Assembly: GCA_905236865.1 (NCBI GenBank)
Contig: CAJOQX010000250.1
Span: 1-33,641 of the forward strand
DNA: 33,641 bases
From: Candidatus Rifleibacteriota bacterium
GTDB lineage: Bacteria > Muiribacteriota > Ozemobacteria > Ozemobacterales > Ozemobacteraceae
Reading direction: 5' to 3'
Each line of letters opens with the position of its first letter. Positions within the stretch are counted from its first letter, which is position 1. The translations under genes and the position numbers were made by a program. Shown one piece after another: positions 26,777-33,641 of this stretch. The notes beneath the pieces were generated by a model, which did not search any database, had not been told where the DNA came from, and was given only the letters and a program-made list of their open reading frames with translations.

Positions 26777-28480
26777 TTATAAGTTTTCGATATATTCCTT
26801 TACATTAAATTCTTTACGTAAAGATTCAACATAAGCATCAAATACTTCTTTTTGCTTTTGAGGAAGCAATTGCTTTTTGATGTTTTCTTGAACTTTATCA
26901 AAAGGCATAGTACCTGCTGGAATACGATTATCAACTCTTATTAGGTGATAACCAAAATCAGTTTTTACTGGACCAACTACTTTACCTATTTCAGCTTTTT
27001 TACAAGCATCTTCAAACTCAGAAACCATTTGTCCATCGGTAAAATGTCCTAAATCACCACCATTTTCTTTGGAAGGACAAGTCGAAGAAGCTTTTGCTAC
27101 TTCTTCAAACTTAGTTGGATCTTTTTCTAATTTTGCTAGTAAATCTTTAGCTGTTTGTTCATCTTTCACAAGTATATGATGAGCATGAGTTTGAGCTGGT
27201 GAAGCAAAATTTGCTATATTTTTAATATAATAATCTTTTAGTTCGTTTTCAGAAACAAACACCTTGTCTGGACCGAGAACCTTATCGAACAACAATTTTA
27301 CAAGTGTTCTTCTTGCTATATCATCAGCAATTCTAGGATTTTCTTTCATATATGCGTCATAATTCTTTTCAGCATCAACAAGAGAAAGAACTCTAGCAAA
27401 ATGTTGTTCCAAGAAATCATTCAAACCTTCACCGCCTAATACTTGGGGTCTTATAAAACTTGGAATTTGTTCTAAATCTTTATATATATCTACTACTTTT
27501 ATTTCTCCACCGTCATATTTGGCAAGAACAGTATTCTTTTCTGCATCAGTTAGGCTTTCTTTACGAATAGTTTCTGCAGCCTTACTGTCAAAAGAAAAAT
27601 GATAAAGTTTCTTTAACCTATCTATTTCAGCTTTAAAAACTTCAATTTGTTTTGAACTTGCTATTTCTCGTCTAATTTGAGCGGCAACAGTATCATAAGA
27701 TTTTACATTACCAACTTTCTTTTCTGTATACTTCACTATTACATATAAATCATCCGCTATAGCAATAGGATTAGAAATTTTATCTGTCTTAAGGTTTTGT
27801 AATACTGAAGCAATTTCGGGTGCTAAATCATCGAGAACCACAAAACCTCTATCTCCACCATTATCTTTTGTATCATCAATAGAAGAAGCTTTAGCAATTT
27901 CAATAAAAGATTTGCCAGAATTTATATCTTTAGCAATAGCTTCAGCTTTTTCCTTTTTATCAGTAGATATTTGGAAATAGTGATACTGGTCTGGTTCTGT
28001 ATAATTTTTCTTGTTGTCTTCGTAGTATTTTTTTGAACTAGCTTCGTCAACAGTTACTCCGTCAAGAATTTTTCTCATTCTTTCCATAGAAAGAGCAACT
28101 ATTGCACCATTGCGTGAATCATTTTTAAATTCTGGAGTTTTATCTAAACCTTCAAGGACAGCTTTTTTCTGAAACATGGTAACTTCGACTAACTGGTCAA
28201 GAAAGTCTTGGCGTCCTTCTAAAGTAGATAATTGTGCAGCAGCTTGTTGATTAGCGACTTGTTTATAAGTTGCAATTTCACGGTCAAACATTTCTCTTGT
28301 AATCTTAATATCTGAAACTTCTGCTAAAATATCTTTTGGACTACCTTTAACTCCTGATGGTGTTGGAACTAATTCTGCATTAGGTGGCAACATTGGTTGT
28401 GCATAGCATTCTCCCATACTAAGCATTGAACATATTAGAATAACAAATAAAGCGCCGAAACGCTGATGTTCTAAAGTCAT
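26777..28480 (-). CDS. SurA/PrsA-like periplasmic peptidyl-prolyl isomerase with two parvulin domains
   Basis: 567 residues with a signal peptide (FGALFVILICSMLSMGECYA). An N-terminal SurA-like chaperone segment (EVSDIKITREMFDREIATY...) precedes a first, degenerate parvulin unit (YHYFQISTDKKEKAEAIAKDI...NGGDRGFVVLDDL). A middle helical part follows, then a canonical second parvulin unit (THAHHILVKDEQTAKDLLAKL...NGGDLGHFTDGQMVSEFE...GYHLIRVD). Such proteins help fold exported and outer-membrane proteins, which fits the barrel-like and giant exported products here. The first unit lacks the usual HILV motif, so only the second is likely to be an active isomerase, as in some SurA proteins. The ribosome site GGAGG lies four bases before the ATG. 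Confidence 0.88.
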   Translation of the reverse strand: MTLEHQRFGALFVILICSMLSMGECYAQPMLPPNAELVPTPSGVKGSPKDILAEVSDIKITREMFDREIATYKQVANQQAAAQLSTLEGRQDFLDQLVEVTMFQKKAVLEGLDKTPEFKNDSRNGAIVALSMERMRKILDGVTVDEASSKKYYEDNKKNYTEPDQYHYFQISTDKKEKAEAIAKDINSGKSFIEIAKASSIDDTKDNGGDRGFVVLDDLAPEIASVLQNLKTDKISNPIAIADDLYVIVKYTEKKVGNVKSYDTVAAQIRREIASSKQIEVFKAEIDRLKKLYHFSFDSKAAETIRKESLTDAEKNTVLAKYDGGEIKVVDIYKDLEQIPSFIRPQVLGGEGLNDFLEQHFARVLSLVDAEKNYDAYMKENPRIADDIARRTLVKLLFDKVLGPDKVFVSENELKDYYIKNIANFASPAQTHAHHILVKDEQTAKDLLAKLEKDPTKFEEVAKASSTCPSKENGGDLGHFTDGQMVSEFEDACKKAEIGKVVGPVKTDFGYHLIRVDNRIPAGTMPFDKVQENIKKQLLPQKQKEVFDAYVESLRKEFNVKEYIENL

Positions 28481-28509
28481 AAAGCCTCCAAATAAATTTG
28501 TGTCCCTAT

Positions 28510-28538
28510 ATTATATCATTGATATTTTTATTATTCAA
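28510..28538 (-). promoter_or_regulatory. Sigma70-type promoter of the PPIase-rny run
   Basis: On the minus strand TTGAAT (28538-28533) and TATAAT (28515-28510) are separated by 17 bases, one of the best promoters in the window. Transcription would begin near 28503, about 23 bases ahead of the PPIase ATG, and probably continues into RNase Y. Confidence 0.7.
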
Positions 28539-28617
28539 ATCTAATTATTATAATTAACAATATAACAATATCTTAATTTATATCTGTTTTATAAAATGTT
28601 ATTTGAAATCCTATAAA

Positions 28618-28632
28618 CAAGAATCATTCTTG
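28618..28632 (-). terminator. Weak hairpin at the end of the TPR gene
   Basis: CAAGAA and TTCTTG flank the TGA stop (the three-base loop), followed on the minus strand by TTTATAG. The stem is only six pairs, so its termination strength is doubtful. Confidence 0.3.
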
Positions 28633-29286
28633 AACTCGTTCTTCAAGTTCTTTTAACTGTGCTAGTGCGAGTTTATTGTTTGGATTTTTATGAACGGTAT
28701 GTCTAAGTGTATCAATCTCATTTCTACTGTATCTAAGTAACTTCCTTAATACCTCTATATCTCTTGCTAATGTTTTGTCATCATTTGGAAACTGATTTGC
28801 TTTTTCTAACATATTATAGGCTTTTCTGTATTGATTATGTTCAAAATATATTTGACCACATAATTTATAAGCAATGTAATTACTAGGGTCATATATTATA
28901 GCTCTTTCGAGTCTTCTAATAGCATCTTTGTATTCACCTTTATAATAATCATTCATAGCTGATTCAACAAACACGCTTGCTCTGCTTTCACTTACATATT
29001 TAGAACGTTCTTCTTGAATTTTTTTTAGCTTTTCTGTTTCTGAAGCAGTTTGAGGTATACCTGTCATAACATTTTTCGTATTGTTAGAACTAGTTTGTTT
29101 TATTCCATAATTGCTTACATTCTCTCTTAATGTAGCAAAATCGACAGAAGTAACATTTGGTAAATAAATTAAAAATATAAATATCGCAATAATTAGTACA
29201 ATAATGAGAATATTTCGTATTATTGGCCATATTTTCTTATTTGAAGTTGACGAATTAGATTTTGACGCTATTTTTTTTGCTTTCAT
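28624..29286 (-). CDS. Membrane-anchored TPR protein
   Basis: 220 residues from the ATG at 29286, which overlaps the stop of the upstream gene (TAATG); a TTG four codons earlier is less likely. A basic, serine/asparagine-rich N-terminus precedes one membrane helix (ILIIVLIIAIFIFLIYL). The rest is a short linker and TPR-like helices: MNDYYKGEYKDAIRRLERAI, NYIAYKLCGQIYFEHNQYRKAYNMLEKA, and a final charged helix with KLALAQLKELEERVQE. It is probably a periplasmic-facing scaffold working with its overlapping partner. No catalytic motif is present. Confidence 0.75.
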   Translation of the reverse strand: MKAKKIASKSNSSTSNKKIWPIIRNILIIVLIIAIFIFLIYLPNVTSVDFATLRENVSNYGIKQTSSNNTKNVMTGIPQTASETEKLKKIQEERSKYVSESRASVFVESAMNDYYKGEYKDAIRRLERAIIYDPSNYIAYKLCGQIYFEHNQYRKAYNMLEKANQFPNDDKTLARDIEVLRKLLRYSRNEIDTLRHTVHKNPNNKLALAQLKELEERVQE

Positions 29287-30116
29287 TATGGACACCAAGC
29301 ATTTTCAGTTGAAATACCTCTTGATTTTAAATAACGCAACCAAAAACTTTTAATTTTTTTGCCTGTATTTAAATTATTGTTATAAAAATAATCAAAATGA
29401 TAACCGTAAATAGCTATTTTCCTCTTTTGTTCTGGATTTCCATTTTTAAAAGCTTCGTTAAGCGTTTCCTTAAAAACTTTGTTTAAAGGAAAAGCATTTT
29501 CTTTTTTTAATTGTTCTTCTAAACTTTCAGCTACTAATGGTGAAAGCATTATTTTCCAAAGAGCACTTAATTTTATTATGCCTATATTTGCTTTTGTTTC
29601 AGAATCAATATCTGCGTCATTCGCTAACCTATACTTGGCCCAATTTAAAGTGTCTATTGGATGGACTGTAGGATTGGGATACCAACCTCTAGCAAGATAA
29701 TGCTTTAATTCAGAAGGAGTAAGTTTTGTTAATTCTTTCCAAAGCTCTGGTTTATTTGGACTTTTAGCTATCATCAAAGCAACTTTAGCTTCACTTGCAT
29801 CCATATCTGGTAATTCTAATGATAAACTTGCTATAGCGTTTTCTAGGTCTTTGCTTATAGAAATACGGTATGCTTCTGTTCTTGATTCGATAGATTTAGC
29901 CGATGCAAGAGTATGAAAATACAAAGCTTCGCTAAATTTTTCATGTTCTGGCCATAAATCCATAAAACGTTGCAGAATTTCTAAACTTTCTTCCCAATTA
30001 GCCAAATCATAAGCTCTTTTTCCATCTTCAAGCATCGCTAATGGATCTAGAGCATTAAGATTAGCACTAGCAAACAAGATAGCAATAAGAGTAAATGCAA
30101 ATATTCTTTTCAACAT
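29286..30116 (-). CDS. Secreted TPR-like protein of unknown function
   Basis: 276 residues with a clear signal peptide (MLKRIFAFTLIAILFASANLNA). The first mature segment, GKRAYDLANWEESLEILQRFMDLWPEHEKFSEALYFHTLASA, looks like one or two TPR units. The rest is helical with aromatic patches (HYLARGWYPNPTVHPIDTLNWAKYRLAN) that I do not recognise. It is translationally coupled to the membrane TPR gene by a TAATG overlap, so the two probably act together in the envelope. The ribosome site GGAT precedes the ATG by six bases. Confidence 0.65.
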   Translation of the reverse strand: MLKRIFAFTLIAILFASANLNALDPLAMLEDGKRAYDLANWEESLEILQRFMDLWPEHEKFSEALYFHTLASAKSIESRTEAYRISISKDLENAIASLSLELPDMDASEAKVALMIAKSPNKPELWKELTKLTPSELKHYLARGWYPNPTVHPIDTLNWAKYRLANDADIDSETKANIGIIKLSALWKIMLSPLVAESLEEQLKKENAFPLNKVFKETLNEAFKNGNPEQKRKIAIYGYHFDYFYNNNLNTGKKIKSFWLRYLKSRGISTENAWCP

Positions 30117-30397
30117 CTTTTTATCCTTACAATTAGAAACTCTGTTTATTGACTCTTCATTACAACAAAAACAATAATTATATAAAACTTAACTACAGCT
30201 AATTAATTAAACTATTTCTAACGAAAAGTTCTATAAAAAGCGTAGCAAGATAACTATTGATAAAGTACATCGTTCTGTGTTATCGACAATGGTTTAAGCT
30301 TTATTAACTAAAAAAGAAAACACAGCTAATTGACTATATATTTTGACTCTCTATTTAAAATTATAGATAAATTTTACCTAACTCGCCACCAAAGTCA
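30117..30397. other. 281-bp gene-free gap
   Basis: The gap is AT-rich, with no ORF of note. It contains a possible minus-strand -10 (TATAAT, 30182-30177) with a poor -35 at 18 bases. ACAGCTAATT occurs twice (near 30195 and 30330), and GATAAC/GTTATC form an inverted pair near 30249-30284. TTGATAAAGTACATCG near 30256-30271 resembles ATGATAAAGTATGTCG near 13598-13613. No clear terminator for the gene ending at 30398 was seen. Confidence 0.4.
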
Positions 30398-31117
30398 TTA
30401 AATTACCACAAACTCATCAACCCAACCATGTGCACCTTCTTCTATCCAGTGATTGTCGGTTCTCTCTAATTTTGAAATATTATTTGCTTTTAATTCAGGA
30501 TATTTTTCATAGACAGATTTATTAGATGGCTCCCCTCTAAAATTTGGTAAACAAAGCCAATCCGTATAAAAATATTTAACTCCTAATTGTTTCGCAATTC
30601 TTGCTAACCAAGTTCCGTAAGTTTTTCCACCATTCCAGTTTTTAGACCAAATATAAGCAATAGGGATTTTATTTGCCAAAAATATTTGAGAAATCAGATA
30701 TTCATTTTCACAAAGACAGAAAAAAAGAACAATTGGTTTTTCCTTTTCCCAAACTTTTATTTTATATTCAAAAATCTGACCACTAAATGGCAAATTGTTG
30801 TTGATTCTGTTAGGCTTTTTTATTGTTTCTAGTTGGTTAAATTCAAGTATTTTGTATTTGCTATTTATTCCATATTCGTTTAAATCTAATTCTTCGCCTG
30901 CTTCAAATTCCATATAGAAATTGACGTCACTATGTACAAATACTTCTGGTTCTAGAAAACTCTTATTCCAAGGTTCTGCTATAGCTGATTCTTTTTTCCT
31001 TTCTTCTCGTGGCAAACAACCAGAACAAAAATAATCTATATCGCTAAAATCAGTACCACAAGAAGGATAAAAACAGATGCTTTTATACTTTTTTAATTCT
31101 TCAATTATATTTCTCAT
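30398..31117 (-). CDS. Protein of unknown function with N-terminal CFYPSCGTDFSD motif
   Basis: 239 residues from the ATG at 31117, ten bases past the stop of the preceding gene; a TTG at 31159 would overlap that gene by 32 bases. I do not recognise the family. The start is a KSICFYPSCGTDFSDIDYFC segment with several cysteines, then a mixed alpha/beta body. One strand is strongly hydrophobic (PIVLFFCLCENEYLISQIFLA) and is followed by conserved-looking WSKNWNGGKTYGTWLARIAKQLGVKYFYTDWLCLP. The end is tryptophan-rich (DNHWIEEGAHGWVDEF). There is no signal peptide or helix bundle, so it is probably cytoplasmic. It is paired closely with the next gene upstream, also unrecognised. Confidence 0.6.
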   Translation of the reverse strand: MRNIIEELKKYKSICFYPSCGTDFSDIDYFCSGCLPREERKKESAIAEPWNKSFLEPEVFVHSDVNFYMEFEAGEELDLNEYGINSKYKILEFNQLETIKKPNRINNNLPFSGQIFEYKIKVWEKEKPIVLFFCLCENEYLISQIFLANKIPIAYIWSKNWNGGKTYGTWLARIAKQLGVKYFYTDWLCLPNFRGEPSNKSVYEKYPELKANNISKLERTDNHWIEEGAHGWVDEFVVI

Positions 31118-31127
31118 ATTTTCTAAT

Positions 31128-31874
31128 TTAGAATGGGGGTTTTTCAGAAGCTCCTTCAACTAATGTGTTTATTGGAGCTGGACCAGCATCGCTTGTTATT
31201 AAATCCATTATCCAATTCAAATTATCTCGATTAATAATAAGACCTTTCTTAACTCCTAAACCAACTTTGCCCTTTTTATCAACACTAAGTTTCATAGCTC
31301 CCAATGGAGTTTCTATAATTCCGCTAATTGAATTAATATCATAATTATTTGGTTCAACAATATTGTAAGATTCGTAGTCTTCCATGTGACCAGAAAGCCT
31401 AGCTCTACGGATTTCTTTGTCCTTTGGATTTTCTACTACTATCGATTTCATTACCGTTAATCTACTCTGAACCAAATTCATACATTGAGTATCAAATTCT
31501 ATTTTTTCTACGTGCTCACCTGTGGCGGCTGAAAGAGCCATTTCAATAAGTTTTGATGGACCTGGTTTGCCAAACAAATATATTCTTTCTGGAGTAATTA
31601 AAAATTCTACGCTCTCAATGCGTTTAAACTCCTCTTTTGTCATCAAGCCTTCTTTATAAAATTCCACATTAAAAGAAGCTAGATTAGAATAAAAACCTCT
31701 GATAACCCCTCTATCACAGTCACAATCATGGAATCCTGGTGTTCCAGCTTCAGTATCGAATATATCACCATTTTCCATAATAGTGTTGAAAGTTTTTTCT
31801 ATATCTTCAATTTTTAGACTAAGACATTTAAAAGAAAGCGAAGCACCTTGAACTTCTATTTCATCAATTAGCAT
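31128..31874 (-). CDS. Cytoplasmic protein of unknown function
   Basis: 248 residues from the ATG at 31874, which has GGAGG seven bases upstream; twelve further open codons upstream lack this support. I do not recognise the family. There is no signal peptide or membrane segment. A HDCDCDRGVIRGFYSN stretch with two cysteines lies near residue 50. The middle reads as a strand-rich domain (VEFLITPERIYLFGKPGPSKLIEMAL), and the C-terminus repeats strand-turn patterns (GIIETPLGAMKLSVDKKGKVGLGVKKGLIINRDNL). The next gene follows after 10 bases, so the two form a small unit, possibly read from the cysK-rrf2 transcript (74-base gap). Confidence 0.6.
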   Translation of the reverse strand: MLIDEIEVQGASLSFKCLSLKIEDIEKTFNTIMENGDIFDTEAGTPGFHDCDCDRGVIRGFYSNLASFNVEFYKEGLMTKEEFKRIESVEFLITPERIYLFGKPGPSKLIEMALSAATGEHVEKIEFDTQCMNLVQSRLTVMKSIVVENPKDKEIRRARLSGHMEDYESYNIVEPNNYDINSISGIIETPLGAMKLSVDKKGKVGLGVKKGLIINRDNLNWIMDLITSDAGPAPINTLVEGASEKPPF

Positions 31875-31948
31875 ATTATTTTTCCTCCAAAGGTTTAGAA
31901 AAAATAACACATAATATTAGTTTTGAGCAAGTGGAATTGTCCTTTTTA

Positions 31949-32353
31949 TTATTGGTTGACTAGATCCGCAATTGTCTTATTGTTAAAAAAATTGTTAATC
32001 AATAAACTCAGCTCTTTCCACATTGGCAAAGTCTTGCAAATATATTTCCTATCACAAGACTTTCCTTTGCAACTTAAACAAGCGACAGGTGCCAAATCTC
32101 CTTCTGTCAAAACAAGAATTTCACCTATAGAATATTCTTCTGGCTTTCTAGTTAATCTATAACCGCCACCTTTTCCCTGAATACCTTCGATAAGTTTGGC
32201 AGAAACAAGAACAGGCAAAATCCTCTCTAAATATTTAAGAGAAATCTGCTGGCGTTCTGCAACTTCTCTCATAGCAGTATAACCGCCATCGTTATGCTCT
32301 GCCAAATCTATCATTACTCTTATGGCATAACGTCCACGAGTAGAAATCTTCAT
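31949..32353 (-). CDS. Rrf2/IscR/CymR-family transcription regulator
   Basis: 134 residues from the ATG at 32353, one base after the cysK stop. The Rrf2 signature opens the protein (MKISTRGRYAIRVMIDLAEH). The winged-helix core has AERQQISLKYLERILPVLVSAKLIEGIQGKGGGYRL. Four cysteines cluster at 92, 95, 100 and 106 (CLSCKGKSCDRKYIC), in the region where IscR uses three cysteines to hold an Fe-S cluster; CymR-type cysteine-metabolism regulators lack such a set. Next to cysteine synthase, the regulator plausibly senses sulfur or Fe-S status and controls the pair. The target sites are inference; palindromes upstream of cysK are candidates. Confidence 0.88.
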   Translation of the reverse strand: MKISTRGRYAIRVMIDLAEHNDGGYTAMREVAERQQISLKYLERILPVLVSAKLIEGIQGKGGGYRLTRKPEEYSIGEILVLTEGDLAPVACLSCKGKSCDRKYICKTLPMWKELSLLINNFFNNKTIADLVNQ

Positions 32354-32354
32354 A

Positions 32355-33284
32355 TTAATCCGCAAACAAAGGTGTAGATAAATATCTATCACCAGTATCT
32401 GGTAAAAGAACAACTATGTTTTTACCTTGATTTTCAGAGCGTTTAGCTAATTGAATAGCAGCATAGGCTGCTGCTCCTGAAGATATACCGACTAAAATAC
32501 CTTCTGAACGTCCAATCAGCTTACCTGTAGCAAAAGCATTTTCGTTGGCAACAGCTATTACTTCATCATAAATCTTTGTATTCAAAACCTTTGGAACAAA
32601 ACCCGCACCAATACCTTGAATCTTATGAGGTCCTGAAACGCCTTTAGACAAAACAGGTGAAGTTTCTGGCTCAACTGCAACAATCTTTATTTCAGGATTC
32701 TTACTCTTTAAATATTCTCCAACACCTGTAAGAGTGCCACCTGTTCCAACACCAGCTACAAAAATATCAACTTTTCCATCAGTATCTCTGTATATTTCTG
32801 GACCAGTGCTATTAATATGAGCTTGGGGGTTTGCTGGATTATCAAATTGAGCAGGAATAAAGCTATGAGGATTATCTTTTGCTAGTTCTTCAGCTTTAGC
32901 TATTGCACCTTTCATGCCAAGCTTTCCATCAGATAAAACAATTTCTGCACCGTAAGCTTTCATTAACTGTCTGCGTTCTACAGACATAGTATCTGGCATG
33001 ACAAGAATCATTCTATAGCCACGAGCAGCAGCTACTGAAGCCAAACCAATACCTGTATTACCGCTTGTAGGTTCTATAATTACAGAATCAGCAGTAAGTT
33101 TTCCATTCGCTTCAGCATCGTCTATCATAGCTTTTGCGATTCTATCTTTTACAGAACCAGCAGGATTGAAATATTCTAATTTTGCGAAAACTTTTGCTTT
33201 TAAGTTTTCTTTTTTTTCTATGTTTGACAATTCAAGAAGTGGAGTATTTCCTATTAATTGGTCTGCAGAAGTATAAATTTGCAT
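32355..33284 (-). CDS. cysK: Cysteine synthase (O-acetylserine sulfhydrylase)
   Basis: 309 residues, the standard length for the PLP fold-type II family. Lys46 in NPAGSVKDR is the expected PLP Schiff-base lysine. [11 protein letters not shown] binds the substrate carboxylate, [15 protein letters not shown] holds the PLP phosphate, and [11 protein letters not shown] is the late family motif. It makes cysteine from O-acetylserine and sulfide. The start has AGGA about nine bases upstream. It leads directly into the Rrf2-type regulator. Confidence 0.95.
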   Translation of the reverse strand: MQIYTSADQLIGNTPLLELSNIEKKENLKAKVFAKLEYFNPAGSVKDRIAKAMIDDAEANGKLTADSVIIEPTSGNTGIGLASVAAARGYRMILVMPDTMSVERRQLMKAYGAEIVLSDGKLGMKGAIAKAEELAKDNPHSFIPAQFDNPANPQAHINSTGPEIYRDTDGKVDIFVAGVGTGGTLTGVGEYLKSKNPEIKIVAVEPETSPVLSKGVSGPHKIQGIGAGFVPKVLNTKIYDEVIAVANENAFATGKLIGRSEGILVGISSGAAAYAAIQLAKRSENQGKNIVVLLPDTGDRYLSTPLFAD

Positions 33285-33315
33285 TTATTTTTCCTTTCAT
33301 TTTCCATAATTAGAT

Positions 33316-33411
33316 AAACGCATAAATAAAAAGAATCTTTAAATTTATGGTCGCCATTATGGACTTTCAAAAATCATTGACTATCATATAAAATATTTAT
33401 TTATGCGGTTT
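33316..33411. repeat. Large inverted repeat upstream of cysK
   Basis: Left arm 33316-33330 (AAACGCATAAATAAA) and right arm 33396-33411 are complementary apart from one extra base, separated by 65 bases that contain the cysK promoter. One arm lies in the cysK leader. It may be a small repeat element or an extended operator. Confidence 0.6.
33342..33370 (-). promoter_or_regulatory. Candidate cysK promoter with spacer palindrome
   Basis: On the minus strand TTGAAA (33370-33365) and TAAATT (33347-33342) are spaced by 17 bases. The spacer carries ATGG-CGA-CCAT (33357-33347), a palindrome well placed to be an operator. The leader would be about 50 nt. Confidence 0.5.
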
Positions 33412-33456
33412 GTCGTAATATCTTATATAATTAGCATAGAGAATGCTATCATTAAT

Positions 33457-33477
33457 TACCTACCAAGTCAATAGGTA
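33457..33477. promoter_or_regulatory. TACCTA-N9-TAGGTA palindrome (candidate operator)
   Basis: A perfect 6+6 palindrome with a 9-base spacer lies about 175 bases upstream of cysK. Its size fits a dimeric regulator site such as that of an Rrf2-family protein, but this is not shown. The rest of 33412-33641 holds no gene: it has an AGCAT-AGAGA-ATGCT hairpin (33433-33447), a CAATTGACA direct repeat at 17-base spacing (33545-33553 and 33562-33570), and two CCGTTTTT-containing segments (33579 and 33629). Confidence 0.35.
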
Positions 33478-33641
33478 TTTGTTATTGAATTATTTTGTTA
33501 ATTTAAGAGGACGTAATTCAAAATCTATTAACTTTTCAATTAAGCAATTGACACTTTTCGTCAATTGACAAAGTAACTGCCGTTTTTAGTAAGATTAGCT
33601 ATAATTCCAAATTTTGCCAGACTAAGTTCCGTTTTTGTCAG

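Noticed and set aside
33565-33605. Promoter TTGACA...TATAAT at the right end
   Set aside because: The -35 (33565-33570) and -10 (33600-33605) are 29 bases apart, too far for a sigma70 promoter.

Overview
The window is AT-rich bacterial DNA from a diderm (outer-membrane) organism. It combines an MCE/Mla-type lipid transport module, signal peptides, a SurA-like periplasmic chaperone and the start of a pseudaminic-acid-type sugar synthase with genes best known from Gram-positive lineages: RNase Y next to a YmdB-type phosphodiesterase, and a SpoIVB-type S55 peptidase. A giant Ig-repeat surface protein ending in a FlgD-like 'YPNP' domain fits a deep-branching diderm phylum such as Riflebacteria or Elusimicrobia. 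This placement is inference only; no rRNA gene is present.

Layout. Positions 1-210 (-): 5' end of a PseI/NeuB-like synthase. 499-1269 (+): small secreted DUF2993/LmeA-like protein, ending convergently on a 16-bp bidirectional terminator. 1351-13314 (-): one gene of about 12 kb encoding a ~3987-residue secreted repeat protein, preceded by a good promoter and a ~185-nt leader predicted to fold into a closed multi-stem RNA. 13649-23968 (+): a seven-gene run of phosphodiester glycosidase-like protein, S55 peptidase, MlaE permease, MlaF ATPase, long MlaD/MCE protein, type I asparaginase, zinc-ribbon/TPR membrane protein and gluzincin metallopeptidase. That is eight genes counting the first. Most junctions overlap or are a few bases long, so much of it is probably one operon devoted to the envelope. 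24087-33284 (-): YmdB-like phosphodiesterase, RNase Y, double-parvulin PPIase, two TPR-like envelope proteins, two unrecognised proteins, an Rrf2-family regulator with four clustered cysteines, and cysteine synthase.

How they fit together. The mla genes with their S55 and glycosidase neighbours look like an envelope-maintenance unit. The MCE protein carries a long helical middle and a beta-rich C-terminus ending in Phe, which suggests that it spans the periplasm. RNase Y and YmdB repeat a known neighbourhood but are separated here by a strong inverted-repeat terminator. The cysK-rrf2 pair suggests sulfur or Fe-S feedback, and there are palindromes upstream of cysK.

The most interesting non-coding points are the structured leader of the giant gene, a 60-bp palindromic repeat inserted exactly in frame inside the signal peptide of the S55 gene, an apparent ATA start codon on the glycosidase gene, and several large inverted repeats. 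Translation starts were moved from the longest ORF to the nearest Shine-Dalgarno/signal-peptide start for many genes, as stated in each entry.
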